Below are positions 23,532-32,996 of a DNA stretch of 64,000 bases, piece after piece (positions within the stretch are counted from its first letter, which is position 1; every line of letters begins with the position of its first letter). Under the pieces are notes generated by a model that was given only the letters and a program-made list of their open reading frames with translations, did no database searches and was not told the DNA's origin. A program made the translations under genes and the position numbers. The stretch lies in contig NC_018017.1 in assembly GCF_000243155.2 (NCBI RefSeq), positions 3,596,001 through 3,660,000 on the forward strand. The letters are read 5' to 3'. This stretch comes from Desulfitobacterium dehalogenans ATCC 51507 (GTDB lineage: Bacteria > Bacillota > Desulfitobacteriia > Desulfitobacteriales > Desulfitobacteriaceae).

Positions 23532-26177
23532 TTAGTCTTTGTTGATTACAGCGGCCTGTGCGGCGGCCAAACGGGCAATGGGCACCCGGAAGGGAGAACA
23601 AGACACATAGTTCAGACCGATTTGATGGCAGAATTCGATGGATGAGGGATCTCCCCCATGCTCACCGCAGATTCCCACTTTTAGGTCAGGATTGGCCTCC
23701 CGGCCAAGTTTTACTCCCATTTTCATGAGCTTGCCTACTCCATTGCGATCGAGAACGGCAAAGGGGTTGTTCTCGAGGATATTCTGCTCCAGATAAGCCG
23801 GAAGGAATTTACCTTCGGCATCATCCCGGGAGAAGCCCAGGGTAGTCTGTGTCAGGTCATTGGTACCGAAGGAGAAGAAGTCGGCAGCTGTGGCCACTTC
23901 ATCTGCGGTTAGGGCAGCCCGGGGCACTTCAATCATGGTGCCAATTGTGTAAGAGAAGGTTACTCCTTGTTCCGCCATGACGGCTTGGGCCGCCTCCTCG
24001 GTGACCTTGCGGAGCTTCGCAAGTTCCTTGACATGGATAACAAGAGGAATCATAACCTCAGGATAAATCTCATAGCCTTCTTTGACAAGATGTGCAGATG
24101 CTTGGAAAATCGCCCGTGCCTGCATGGCATAGATCTCAGGGAAGGTGATTCCCAGACGGCAGCCCCGATGCCCCAGCATGGGGTTCATTTCGGATAGAGC
24201 ACGAACTTTTCTTAAGAGGGCTTCTTTTTCATAAAGCTCTTCTTCATGATCTCCCTTCATTTTCAGCTTGGTGATATCCACCACCAACTCTTCTACATTG
24301 GGGAGAAACTCATGGAGGGGAGGATCAAGAAGACGGATGGTTACCGGGAATCCTGCCATGACTTTTAGAATCCCATAGAAATCTTCTTCCTGCATAGGAA
24401 GGAGTTTAGCTAAAGCTTCCTCTCTTTCCGGTAGGGTCTGGGCGAGAATCATATCTTGAACAATGGGTATGCGGGCCGGGTCCATAAACATATGCTCAGT
24501 CCGACAAAGTCCGATGCCCTGTGCTCCGAAATCCCGGGCTTTTTGTGCATCACGGGGGTTATCCGCGTTGGCCAGGACCTTAAGTGTGCGAATCTCATCA
24601 GCCCAGCCCAATAATTCCTTGAACTCTTCGCTGAGCTCAGGGTCAATCATGGGGACCTCTCCCTTAATAACACGACCTGTTGCCCCATCAATAGAGAACA
24701 AAGTTCCTTCCGGGTAAGTGACACCATCAATGGTTACCGTATTATGAGTATAATCAATCCTTAGTGCCTCACAGCCACATACTGCAGGTTTACCCATATG
24801 ACGGGCAACCACTGCGGCATGGCTAGTCATGCCCCCCCGGCTGGTCAAAATCCCTTGAGCTGCCAGGATCCCATGGATATCGTCCGGTGTAGTCTCTGTC
24901 CGAACCAAGAGGACCTTTTCCCCTGCGTGACCCAGACGCTCAGCATCATCGGCATCAAAAATGATTTTGCCGGATGCTGCCCCCGGCGAAGCAGGAAGCC
25001 CTTTGGCGATAACCTCTAATTTGGCCTCACTGTCCATGCGGCGATGGAGCAATTGGCCTAATTGACCAGGCTCAATCCGGGCAATGGCTTCTTCCTTAGA
25101 GATAACCCCTTCCCAACAAAGCTCCACAGCAACGCGGATAGCTGCAGGAGCAGTACGTTTCCCATTCCGTGTCTGGAGGATATAGAGCCGTCCCCGTTCA
25201 ATGGTAAATTCAATATCCTGCATATCCCGGTAATGGGCTTCCAGGCTATTGGAAGTCTCTACAAATTGGGCATAGATCGCTTTGTTCTCATCTTCGAGGC
25301 TTTTGATAGGTTGAGGAGTACGGATACCTGCTACCACATCCTCACCCTGAGCATTCATAAGATATTCTCCATAAAGGGCTCTCTCTCCCGTGGATGGGTT
25401 GCGGGTGAAAGCTACTCCTGTACCTGAGTCATTGCCCATGTTTCCGAAGACCATGGATTGCACATTGACTGCGGTACCAATGTCATCTGGAATCCCATTG
25501 ATTCGCCGATACACATTGGCACGATCATTGTTCCAGGAACGGAATACGGCTAAAATAGCCTGTTCCAGCTGTTTCATGGGATCTAAAGGAAAAGGACTTC
25601 CTGTACGGCGTTGTATGAGCTTTTTATACCCTGCCACAACTCCTTTAAGACTCTCTGCCGTAAGCTCCGAGTCATAATGTACGCTTTGCTTTTCCTTGGC
25701 ATCTTCCAAAATTTTCTCAAATTCATGATGCTCCACTTCAAGAACAACATCTCCGAACATTTGAATAAAACGCCGATAGCTATCATAAGCAAAGCGTTCA
25801 TTCTGGGTGGAAGTAGCAAGACCCTCTACTGTATCATCATTAAGTCCGAGGTTAAGAATAGTATCCATCATACCGGGCATAGAGAATTTTGCTCCGGAAC
25901 GAACGGAGACCAAGAGAGGATTGTCTTTATCTCCGAATGTCTTGCCTGTGGCATTTTCGATATCCGCTAAGGCCGGACCAATCTGTTCCCACAGCCCTTC
26001 CGGAAAGTTGCGGCCTCCAGCATAGTAATCATTGCATGCTTCTGTAGTAATGGTAAACCCTGGAGGTACGGGCAACCCAATATTGGTCATCTCTGCAAGA
26101 TTAGCACCCTTACCTCCTAATAAATCTCGCATGGAAGCCTGGCCTTCACGGAATAAATAAACAAACTTCTTAGACAT
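23532..26177 (-). CDS. ppdK: Pyruvate, phosphate dikinase
   Basis: An 881-residue PPDK interconverting pyruvate + ATP + Pi and PEP + AMP + PPi. Domains in order: N-terminal ATP-grasp (GKGANLAEM near residue 23), central phospho-His domain with GGMTSHAAVVARHMG carrying the catalytic His and regulatory Thr, and C-terminal TIM barrel with SFGTNDLTQTTLGFSRDD and CGEHGGDP. Length is typical. It overlaps the regulatory protein gene upstream by 8 bp. The ppdK-regulator-ccpN order indicates control of the PEP/pyruvate node. Confidence 0.97.
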   Translation of the reverse strand: MSKKFVYLFREGQASMRDLLGGKGANLAEMTNIGLPVPPGFTITTEACNDYYAGGRNFPEGLWEQIGPALADIENATGKTFGDKDNPLLVSVRSGAKFSMPGMMDTILNLGLNDDTVEGLATSTQNERFAYDSYRRFIQMFGDVVLEVEHHEFEKILEDAKEKQSVHYDSELTAESLKGVVAGYKKLIQRRTGSPFPLDPMKQLEQAILAVFRSWNNDRANVYRRINGIPDDIGTAVNVQSMVFGNMGNDSGTGVAFTRNPSTGERALYGEYLMNAQGEDVVAGIRTPQPIKSLEDENKAIYAQFVETSNSLEAHYRDMQDIEFTIERGRLYILQTRNGKRTAPAAIRVAVELCWEGVISKEEAIARIEPGQLGQLLHRRMDSEAKLEVIAKGLPASPGAASGKIIFDADDAERLGHAGEKVLLVRTETTPDDIHGILAAQGILTSRGGMTSHAAVVARHMGKPAVCGCEALRIDYTHNTVTIDGVTYPEGTLFSIDGATGRVIKGEVPMIDPELSEEFKELLGWADEIRTLKVLANADNPRDAQKARDFGAQGIGLCRTEHMFMDPARIPIVQDMILAQTLPEREEALAKLLPMQEEDFYGILKVMAGFPVTIRLLDPPLHEFLPNVEELVVDITKLKMKGDHEEELYEKEALLRKVRALSEMNPMLGHRGCRLGITFPEIYAMQARAIFQASAHLVKEGYEIYPEVMIPLVIHVKELAKLRKVTEEAAQAVMAEQGVTFSYTIGTMIEVPRAALTADEVATAADFFSFGTNDLTQTTLGFSRDDAEGKFLPAYLEQNILENNPFAVLDRNGVGKLMKMGVKLGREANPDLKVGICGEHGGDPSSIEFCHQIGLNYVSCSPFRVPIARLAAAQAAVINKD

Positions 26178-26991
26178 TTCGCTCCCCCTTATACAATATC
26201 TCTAATATTCTTGATGCCGTCTCTTCAATAGCCTTGCCGGTGGCATCAATGACCGGGCAACCTACTTTACGCATAATTCCCCGGGCATATTCCAATTCTT
26301 CCACGATACGTTCATAATTCGCATAATCCGCACCAGATCCTAATCCTAAGGTTCTCAGCCGTTCCGTTCGAATCTGATTCAATAGATCAGGCTTCAAGGT
26401 CAAACCGATTACTTTTTGGGATGGAATTCTGAAAAGCTCCTGCGGAGGAGAAACTTCAGGAACCAGAGGTATATTAGCTGCCTTGATTCCTTTATGGGCC
26501 AGATACATGCTTAAGGGAGTTTTTGATGTCCGGGAAACTCCGATAAGTACCACATCTGCTAAGAGCACTCCCCGCGGATCCTTGCCATCATCATATTTCA
26601 CCGCAAATTCAATGGCATCGACTTTACGGAAATACTGTTCATCCAATATATGAGTCACATTGGGGGTATAGCTTGGCAAAAGGCCGGTCTGATCGGCAAG
26701 GATTTTAATTAAGGGACCGAGAATGTCCACTGTATGCAATCCATAGTCTTTGGCTTTTTCTTCTAAATAATTCCGAAGTTTTTTTACTACAAGGGTATAA
26801 GCAATAATCGCTTGCTCTTTCATAGCTTCTTCGAGGATTTCGTCCACATGAACTTCATCCTGCACATAGGGTACCTTGCGAATTTTGGTTCGAATCCCTG
26901 AAAATTGAGCTGCCGCTGCCCGGCTGACGTATTCAGCTGTCTCACCCAAAGCATCTGAGATTATGTATATAACAGGCATTTCCTTAGCCAC
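26170..26991 (-). CDS. PPDK regulatory protein (ADP-dependent kinase / Pi-dependent phosphorylase)
   Basis: A 273-residue DUF299-family protein. The P-loop-like GVSRTSKTPLSMYLAHKG (about residue 150) and VYIISDALGETAEY-type N-terminus are characteristic. These enzymes inactivate and reactivate PPDK by phosphorylating and dephosphorylating the Thr beside the catalytic His. The start is GTG with GGAGGTG upstream. It overlaps ppdK, its likely target, and follows ccpN, as in other Firmicutes. Confidence 0.93.
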   Translation of the reverse strand: MAKEMPVIYIISDALGETAEYVSRAAAAQFSGIRTKIRKVPYVQDEVHVDEILEEAMKEQAIIAYTLVVKKLRNYLEEKAKDYGLHTVDILGPLIKILADQTGLLPSYTPNVTHILDEQYFRKVDAIEFAVKYDDGKDPRGVLLADVVLIGVSRTSKTPLSMYLAHKGIKAANIPLVPEVSPPQELFRIPSQKVIGLTLKPDLLNQIRTERLRTLGLGSGADYANYERIVEELEYARGIMRKVGCPVIDATGKAIEETASRILEILYKGERNV

Positions 26992-27032
26992 TTCACACCT
27001 CCAAGGTCAATTATTTAGGTCAAAAAGGAGCT

Positions 27033-27677
27033 TTATTGAGCACCTAATGACCCAATCTGTACAAATAATTTCGTGACGTTCGTCTTGGTAAAACGGCCGA
27101 TGACTTCATAGCGCTCCTCGCCTTTTTCGTCTATAAAGGCTTCCACAACAGGCAATGTGTCAATCTGGTGCAGAGTTAACTTCCTCGCTGCTTCTAGTAC
27201 CGGTTCATCCGCTGTGGTCATAATAATATTGGGCATCCGGGTCATAATGATACTCACGGGAACCTGTTGAAGATCAGTTTTACCTAAGGCAGACTTAAGC
27301 AAATCTTTCCGGGACACCATTCCTCTTAAAGTTTGGCCTTCCCCAACAACGGTTAGACTTCCTACATTCTGTGTAAACATCGTCACTATAGCATCATAAA
27401 TACTGATGTTTTCCCGGATAGATATAGGAAGGGATTTGAAGTCTCCCACCCGAAGCTGGCGAAGTCGTTCCATATAGGGCGATGTTTTCTTTTTGTCTTT
27501 ATAAAAATATCCCACCCTCGGTCGGGCTTCGAGAACACCTGCCATCGTTAAAATTGTCAGGTCAGGACGCAGGGTCGCTCGTGTCAAATCAAGCTTTGCA
27601 GCGATTTGTTCCCCGGTAATTGGGCTTGAATTCTTTACGATTTCTACAATTCTTGCTTGACGTTCCGTAAACTCCAA
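27033..27677 (-). CDS. ccpN: CBS-domain transcriptional repressor of gluconeogenesis, CcpN type
   Basis: A 214-residue protein with an N-terminal HTH (ITGEQIAAKLDLTRATLRPDL, about 18-38) followed by two CBS domains (about 75-205). This is the layout of Bacillus CcpN (YqzB), which represses gluconeogenic genes and binds nucleotides. The start is TTG after AAAAGGG. It is the first gene of the ccpN-regulator-ppdK set, which fits control of PEP synthesis. Whether it also represses its own operon is not shown. Confidence 0.9.
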   Translation of the reverse strand: MEFTERQARIVEIVKNSSPITGEQIAAKLDLTRATLRPDLTILTMAGVLEARPRVGYFYKDKKKTSPYMERLRQLRVGDFKSLPISIRENISIYDAIVTMFTQNVGSLTVVGEGQTLRGMVSRKDLLKSALGKTDLQQVPVSIIMTRMPNIIMTTADEPVLEAARKLTLHQIDTLPVVEAFIDEKGEERYEVIGRFTKTNVTKLFVQIGSLGAQ

Positions 27678-27826
27678 CCCTTTTCACCTCTTCATCTCTC
27701 ACTCGTGTAACCATATATTCGTTATACAGGTCGAATGTGACATACTAATTCACATAATACAGATAAATATTCCACACATTTTTTCTATTTCCTTCAACTT
27801 ATATTATCCAATTGAAAAAAAAATAA

Positions 27827-27858
27827 CGGCGCTCTGCTGGAATTATGCAAAAACGCCG
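27827..27858 (-). terminator. Possible terminator after glyS
   Basis: CGGCG (27827-27831) pairs with CGCCG (27854-27858) near the end of glyS. On the minus strand the structure is followed by TTATTTTTTTTTC. The stem is short, so efficiency is doubtful. Confidence 0.5.
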
Positions 27859-27874
27859 AAGATGATTTATTCAA

Positions 27875-29947
27875 TTAAGCTAAGAGGCTGAGATCCCCCA
27901 GGCAACCGAGAATGGTGACGCATTGGCTGAGGAGGGCTAAACGAGCTTGCTTGAGGGCTTCATCATCCACCATGATCATGACGGCGTTAAATAGTGCTTC
28001 AATCATAGGGATGAGTTCGGAGGCCAGAGCATAGGCTTGTTCATATTCACCTTTTTCAATCAGAGCGGCGAAGGCTTCCTTTCTCTGGGCGAGACCTGCA
28101 GCCAGGGCAATTTCTGTAGGATCGACAAGAGCCTTAGTATCCAAAGGCTGGGTTTGAGCCTTTTTGCTGAGGTTTAAGCAGCGAATATAGGCTTGGGAGT
28201 AGGGAACAAATCCCGCTGTTTCCCGTTTTTCTGCCAGAACCTGGACCTTCTTTGCCGCTCTTGTTATATGATTACTGCCATGAGCAAGGACAGCATCAAG
28301 AGTATCGTAGCGCACCCCTTGCTCCTGAAGAACAAAACGTAGCCGTTGTTGGAAGAAATCCTGCAGAGCGCTTTGAAGGTCGACCAAAGGGAGAAGATGT
28401 ATTCCTTGATAAACAAAGCTCACATAAGAGGTAGTAATAAGCCGTTCCAATGGAATATCCCAACCTGCTTCCAGAATGATCCCTACTACCCCTTGAGCTT
28501 GGCGCCTCAAGGCATAGGGGTCCTGAGATCCGGTAGGCTGAATCCCGATTCCAAAGGCGCCCACGATAGCATCCAGCTTATCTGCCACACTGACGATTTG
28601 CCCGGTGTAGGATTTCGGCAATTCATCCCCGGCAAAACGCGGCTGATAATGTTCGAGAATCCCTGTGCAGATTTCAGGCTTTTCACCGCTGATGCGAGCA
28701 TAATCCGCTCCCATGATACCCTGGAGCTCAGGGAAATCATAGACCATCAACGTTACCAGGTCCGCTTTGGCCAGAAGAGCGGTCCGTTCAGCCAAAGCTT
28801 GTTTTTCTTCTTCCATGCCTAATAGTGCTGCAATCTCCCTGGAAAGAGCACGAACCCGGTCGACCCGCTGGCGGACACTGCCTAATTTCTCATGGTAGGT
28901 GACCTTATCCAGCTTTTCGACTAACTCGGCAAGAGGTGTTTTTTGGTCTTCACGATAATAGAAGGCTGCGTCTTCCAAGCGGGCTTTGAGAACTTTCTCA
29001 TTCCCGACCTTTACTTTCTCCAGGGCATAATCATCCCCATTGCGTACGGTAATGAAATAGGGGAGCAACTTCCCTTCCTTATCCCGGATGGGAAAATAGC
29101 GTTGATGTTCTTTCATAGGAGTGGTGATAACAGGCTCCGGAAGATGCATATAGTTCTGAGCCACTTCACCGAGCAGGGCGGTCGGATATTCAATGATATG
29201 GGTTACTTCATCTAAAAGATCTTCATCCTTTTCTACTTCTCCGCCTACTTTTTCGGCGAGGGCATGGATTTGTTCCAATACGGATTGACGACGCTGCTCC
29301 GGATCCGCCATAACAAAGGCTTGTTGCATTTTTTCCACATATTCTGCCGGGGTGTTCGGGGTTACAGCCCCCCCTAAAGTACGATGCCCCCGGGAGACTT
29401 TTCCGGATTCCAATCCCACAAACTCAAAGGGAATGACCTCACTCCCAAATAAAGCGACAATCCAACGGATCGGACGGGCAAAACGGAACTCCAGGTCGGC
29501 CCAGCGCATAGGCTTGGGAAAATGAAGTCCGGTGATCAGATCTGAGCAAAGCTTGGGGAGTAATTGAAAGGTGGGCCGGCCAATCTCAGATTTCCGGGCA
29601 TAGACATAGGGCACTCCGTTTAATTCCAGTACAAAAAGATCCTTGGTTTCCACCCCTTGCCCACGGGCAAAGCCTTGAGCCGCTTTAGTGGGATTTCCTG
29701 CGGCATCATAAGCTGCCTTGACTGCAGGCCCTTTGACTTCTGCCGTAAAGTCTGTTTGTTTTTCGGCCAGGCCTTGAATAAGCACAGCAAAACGCCGGGG
29801 TGTAGTGTAGACCTTCAGATCTTGATAATCCAGGCGCAGCTCCTGACAATATTTCTGAACTTGCTCCCGAAGTTGGTTCCGCACACCGGGGGCGAATTTC
29901 GCCGGGATTTCTTCCGTACCGATCTCTAGCAGAAAATCTTTAGCCAT
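27875..29947 (-). CDS. glyS: Glycyl-tRNA synthetase beta subunit
   Basis: A 690-residue beta subunit of the heterotetrameric bacterial-type glycyl-tRNA synthetase. The N-terminus FLLEIGTEEIPAKFAPG is the family signature, and HD-like and anticodon-binding regions follow to the C-terminus. It starts one base after the glyQ stop, so the two are translated together. The pair is controlled by the T-box leader upstream of glyQ. Confidence 0.97.
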   Translation of the reverse strand: MAKDFLLEIGTEEIPAKFAPGVRNQLREQVQKYCQELRLDYQDLKVYTTPRRFAVLIQGLAEKQTDFTAEVKGPAVKAAYDAAGNPTKAAQGFARGQGVETKDLFVLELNGVPYVYARKSEIGRPTFQLLPKLCSDLITGLHFPKPMRWADLEFRFARPIRWIVALFGSEVIPFEFVGLESGKVSRGHRTLGGAVTPNTPAEYVEKMQQAFVMADPEQRRQSVLEQIHALAEKVGGEVEKDEDLLDEVTHIIEYPTALLGEVAQNYMHLPEPVITTPMKEHQRYFPIRDKEGKLLPYFITVRNGDDYALEKVKVGNEKVLKARLEDAAFYYREDQKTPLAELVEKLDKVTYHEKLGSVRQRVDRVRALSREIAALLGMEEEKQALAERTALLAKADLVTLMVYDFPELQGIMGADYARISGEKPEICTGILEHYQPRFAGDELPKSYTGQIVSVADKLDAIVGAFGIGIQPTGSQDPYALRRQAQGVVGIILEAGWDIPLERLITTSYVSFVYQGIHLLPLVDLQSALQDFFQQRLRFVLQEQGVRYDTLDAVLAHGSNHITRAAKKVQVLAEKRETAGFVPYSQAYIRCLNLSKKAQTQPLDTKALVDPTEIALAAGLAQRKEAFAALIEKGEYEQAYALASELIPMIEALFNAVMIMVDDEALKQARLALLSQCVTILGCLGDLSLLA

Positions 29948-29948
29948 C

Positions 29949-30839
29949 TTATTCGGCCTCCTTTCCAGATTGTACTTTGAGTAAGGGGTATCCTAATTTT
30001 TCACGTTGCTCGACGTAGGCATGAGCGCAAAGACGAGCTAAATTCCGCACCCTGGCAATATAGCCCGTCCGCTCCGTCACACTGATGGCCCCGCGAGCAT
30101 CCAGGAGGTTGAAAGTGTGGGAGCATTTGAGGACATAATCGTAAGCAGGAAGAACCAGCCCTTTCTCTACGATCTGAACGGCTTCCTTCTCATACATATC
30201 AAACCAAGTTTGAAGGGCTTCCACATCGGCTGCCTCAAAATTGTAATGGGAATAATCGATTTCATTTTGAAGATAGATATCTCCATAGGTGATATCTCCC
30301 ACATACTCAATATCATAAACACTCTCTTTGTTTTGAATAGTCATAGCTAAACGCTCAAGACCATAGGTAATCTCAGCGCAAACCGGTTTGCAGTCAATCC
30401 CCCCGCATTGTTGAAAGTAGGTGAACTGAGTGACTTCCATGCCATCCAGCCAGACTTCCCAACCTAACCCCCAAGCCCCAAGAGTAGGGGATTCCCAGTT
30501 ATCTTCGACAAAGCGAATATCATGCTCCTTGGGGTTAATTCCCAAGCGTTCCAGACTTTGCAGATAGAGCTCTTGAATATTATCCGGTGAAGGTTTAATA
30601 ATGACTTGGTATTGAAAATAATGCTGTAAACGGTTGGGATTTTCTCCATAACGTCCATCTGTAGGACGACGGGAAGGCTCGATATAAGCCACTTTCCAGG
30701 GCTCAGGCCCTAAGGCACGCAAAAAAGTGTTGGGATTAAATGTTCCGGCACCTTTTTCCATATCATAAGGCTGGGCAATGATGCATCCTTGCTCCCCCCA
30801 AAATTGGTTCAGGGAAAGAATCATGTCCTGAAATTTCAT
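29949..30839 (-). CDS. glyQ: Glycyl-tRNA synthetase alpha subunit
   Basis: A 296-residue class II catalytic subunit. The N-terminal segment [20 protein letters not shown] and the motif [20 protein letters not shown] identify GlyQ. It charges tRNA-Gly as an alpha2-beta2 enzyme with GlyS. It is preceded by a consensus sigma-A promoter and a T-box leader, so expression should rise when uncharged tRNA-Gly accumulates. Confidence 0.97.
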   Translation of the reverse strand: MKFQDMILSLNQFWGEQGCIIAQPYDMEKGAGTFNPNTFLRALGPEPWKVAYIEPSRRPTDGRYGENPNRLQHYFQYQVIIKPSPDNIQELYLQSLERLGINPKEHDIRFVEDNWESPTLGAWGLGWEVWLDGMEVTQFTYFQQCGGIDCKPVCAEITYGLERLAMTIQNKESVYDIEYVGDITYGDIYLQNEIDYSHYNFEAADVEALQTWFDMYEKEAVQIVEKGLVLPAYDYVLKCSHTFNLLDARGAISVTERTGYIARVRNLARLCAHAYVEQREKLGYPLLKVQSGKEAE

Positions 30840-30957
30840 GATTAACCTCCTGTTTTAATTTTTTTGGACTTTATTAAACTGAAGCCGCATTGGAAGCGCC
30901 CGAGGGTTGAAGATGAAGGATAAGCTGCCCCATAAAAGAGACATGGCAGCTAATATG

Positions 30958-31178
30958 TCAAAAAACTCTCGCCCCCGTAGCACTTCTGCTACAGGGACGA
31001 GAGTATTCTTCCCGCGGTTCCACCCTGTTTGATCTCATGGAAAGCCAAGAGATCCTCCTTCTTTAACACGCACTCCAAGTGCCCTGATTCGCTTACCCGT
31101 TTGGCTTCCACCTCTTCCAAACTCGCTTAAGGGATACACGGATCTTCCTCTCATCATCGCACGAAAAAATTTAATTTG
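30958..31178 (-). ncRNA. T-box riboswitch leader of glyQS
   Basis: The T-box itself, AGGGTGGAACCGCGG on the minus strand (31012-31026), is followed by a terminator hairpin with stem ACTCTCG...CGAGAGT and a U-run (30960-31004). This is the usual antiterminator/terminator pair. The transcript would start near 31178. The gene context implies tRNA-Gly; I could not assign the specifier codon securely by eye. Confidence 0.93.
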
Positions 31179-31184
31179 GAAATA

Positions 31185-31213
31185 ATTATAGTACGGCTTA
31201 ATCGTTTTGTCAA
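31185..31213 (-). promoter_or_regulatory. Consensus sigma-A promoter of the glyQS leader
   Basis: On the minus strand: TTGACA (31213-31208), 17-bp spacer, TATAAT (31190-31185). Both boxes are perfect. It starts immediately after the stop codon of the DUF2325 gene. Confidence 0.92.
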
Positions 31214-31214
31214 T

Positions 31215-31520
31215 CTATGCTGTATTGATCTCATTTTCTTTTTCAATCAAACTCAAAACTGAGGCAAGCCCCTTAGCTTGGGAGTAATATACTTTCTTAT
31301 TACACTTTCTAGCTACATCTTTTGCATCCCACATGCTGAGATGGGAGCAAACCATTTGCACGATAATCACACAATCTGCGCCTTTTATGATGTTTTCCAA
31401 CAGTTTTTTGTTGTTCCTTCTCGGCACACCATCATGGAAGCGCAATTCTATGTTATTTAACTTGCCTATGGATTTGCTATGTCTCTCGAAATTATATCCG
31501 CCTATAATCGCTATCTTCAT
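31215..31520 (-). CDS. DUF2325 protein
   Basis: A 101-residue protein starting [14 protein letters not shown] with [18 protein letters not shown] in the middle and [18 protein letters not shown] near the end, the pattern of the small DUF2325 family of unknown function. A strong AAAAGGAGGTGG site precedes the ATG. It has its own sigma-A promoter and a leader of about 170 bases with strong structure, so its expression is likely controlled at the RNA level. It lies just downstream of the metal island but is transcribed independently. Confidence 0.85.
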   Translation of the reverse strand: MKIAIIGGYNFERHSKSIGKLNNIELRFHDGVPRRNNKKLLENIIKGADCVIIVQMVCSHLSMWDAKDVARKCNKKVYYSQAKGLASVLSLIEKENEINTA

Positions 31521-31529
31521 TGGGAATCC

Positions 31530-31645
31530 ACCTCCTTTTCAAACGTGAAGGCATATCCATTTCTGGGTATACCCGAGGGCATATCGCCCTGGCCGACCAA
31601 CCATGGATTACTCTTTAGGTCGCTTCGGCTCGGAGACAATTATAA
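31530..31645 (-). ncRNA. Structured 5' leader of the DUF2325 gene, candidate riboswitch
   Basis: Between a promoter (31697-31725) and the DUF2325 start lies a leader rich in complementary segments on the minus strand: AGGGC/GCCCT around GATAT; GGGTATACCC; ATCCAT pairing with ATGGAT across about 45 bases; and GATATGCC occurring twice. There is no U-run, so translational control is likely. GCCAGGGCGA and the 3' GATATGCCTTCAC remind me of the Moco/tungsten-cofactor riboswitch group, but I could not align it properly. Treat the class as unassigned. Confidence 0.5.
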
Positions 31646-31696
31646 ACTTCTTCTCGATCAAAACTAACTAGAACACACTACTCCATATTATGATTT

Positions 31697-31725
31697 ATTA
31701 TATATTGATTTTAGTCACGTCTCAA
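31697..31725 (-). promoter_or_regulatory. Sigma-A promoter of the DUF2325 leader
   Basis: On the minus strand: TTGAGA (31725-31720), 17-bp spacer, TATAAT (31702-31697). It gives a leader of about 170 bases before the DUF2325 start codon. Confidence 0.8.
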
Positions 31726-31757
31726 TAGGCTTCAAATTATTGAAGAGATAGATTGAA

Positions 31758-32276
31758 TTAAAAGTACCGAAGCAAATGTGAAGCTATGTATTCCGGCAAG
31801 GCATCTCGGTTTTCCTCGTTCACAGAAATCAGCTTTACGTTTTGATGATACCTTATCTGATCTGTCCAACCGTTGCTAGCCTGCTTTATCACACCAAGTA
31901 TAGGAATAGAGCCTGCTATAGCCTCCAAAATTTCCTCTTGAAAGGCAAAAGCATTGCGTTCCTGGCTGCCGCATTCATCCATCACAATGAGTTGAGCTTT
32001 GATTCTAGCCAAATGAATAAGCTCAACACCATAACCATCGAACCGCTCCGTAAGGACTTGTGGAAGACCCTCTTCCCGAAAACGGACTATAACATTCTCT
32101 TCCTGATAAACCTTCTCTCCCGAAGCAGAAGTCATATAAAGCCGCTGGTTCGGAGAACCTCTGTCGGGGCCAAAGTAGGTTCTGAAACCGTCGTACGCTA
32201 CATTGCAAATCCTCAGTGTTTTATCAATGATCGTACTTTTACCCACTTGAATCTCACCGATCAAAAAGATGTGCAT
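31758..32276 (-). CDS. THEP1/NTPase_1-type nucleoside triphosphatase
   Basis: A 172-residue P-loop protein. Walker A is GEIQVGKST (residues 7-15) and Walker B is LIVMDECGS, matching the NTPase_1 (THEP1, DUF265) family of small NTP-hydrolysing proteins with unclear roles. It is the last gene of a five-gene minus-strand operon and starts 5 bases after the methyltransferase gene. In this set of metal-related genes it may power a folding or insertion step, but no target is evident. Confidence 0.8.
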   Translation of the reverse strand: MHIFLIGEIQVGKSTIIDKTLRICNVAYDGFRTYFGPDRGSPNQRLYMTSASGEKVYQEENVIVRFREEGLPQVLTERFDGYGVELIHLARIKAQLIVMDECGSQERNAFAFQEEILEAIAGSIPILGVIKQASNGWTDQIRYHQNVKLISVNEENRDALPEYIASHLLRYF

Positions 32277-32281
32277 AGCCT

Positions 32282-32980
32282 TTATAGTTTCCCTTCAATT
32301 TCAAATACCCCTATGGGCTTTTGGCGCGGAAGATAGAGGGAAAATTCTCCTTTTCCTATTGCAACAAGGCGCTCTGTTATAAAATTCTCCAAATCATGAG
32401 GACTGATATTATGGGATTGGGTCCTAACAAAATTCCGGGCCTCTTCTTCAGACCGAAAGGGCTGGCCAAACTCAAAGACGGTTTCGGTGAGAGAATAGGG
32501 TATTCCTTTGCGGATTAATCCTTCCTCAACCTCTTTAGCCGTGTTTTTCTGGAATCTCCGATACTTTTCGGGATAGAGCTCAGCTTGACTCTTTCTACCC
32601 ACCACCGCAATGAGCTTTTTGCAGTGTGACAAAAATTGTTCCAGCTCACGGCTGCCAAAGAAGCTGATGAAAATAACATCCCAGCACTCCTCAATGGAGT
32701 TGCAATCCATCGTTAAAGGGGTAATGTTGGTAAGATTTCTTGTCTGAATGCTTTTCTTAAGGGTCTCAATAGCATAAGGATGAATGTCTATGCAGGTAAT
32801 GCGGTCAATGTATCTGCTCAGTTCTAAATCGACCATCCCTATTCCACAGCCAATATCACATAAAGTAGAGTACTCTGCCAATTTAGGCCCCACCAACTCA
32901 GCGATATTCTTGAAAAAGCCGGTATGCCTTTCAGCATCTTCATACCATCTTACTGTATTTTCATTCCATTCGAAATTCAC
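32282..32980 (-). CDS. Class I SAM-dependent methyltransferase
   Basis: A 232-residue methyltransferase. Motif I is LCDIGCGIGMVDLEL (about residues 37-51), with ITCIDIHPYAIETLK as the acidic loop that binds SAM ribose. The substrate cannot be told. The start is GTG with GGGAGGGG upstream. It sits between the DUF364 and NTPase genes with short spacers, so it belongs to the island operon. A small-molecule ligand or metallophore modification is possible (inference). Confidence 0.82.
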   Translation of the reverse strand: MNFEWNENTVRWYEDAERHTGFFKNIAELVGPKLAEYSTLCDIGCGIGMVDLELSRYIDRITCIDIHPYAIETLKKSIQTRNLTNITPLTMDCNSIEECWDVIFISFFGSRELEQFLSHCKKLIAVVGRKSQAELYPEKYRRFQKNTAKEVEEGLIRKGIPYSLTETVFEFGQPFRSEEEARNFVRTQSHNISPHDLENFITERLVAIGKGEFSLYLPRQKPIGVFEIEGKL

Positions 32981-32996
32981 CCCTGCCCCTCCCTGC

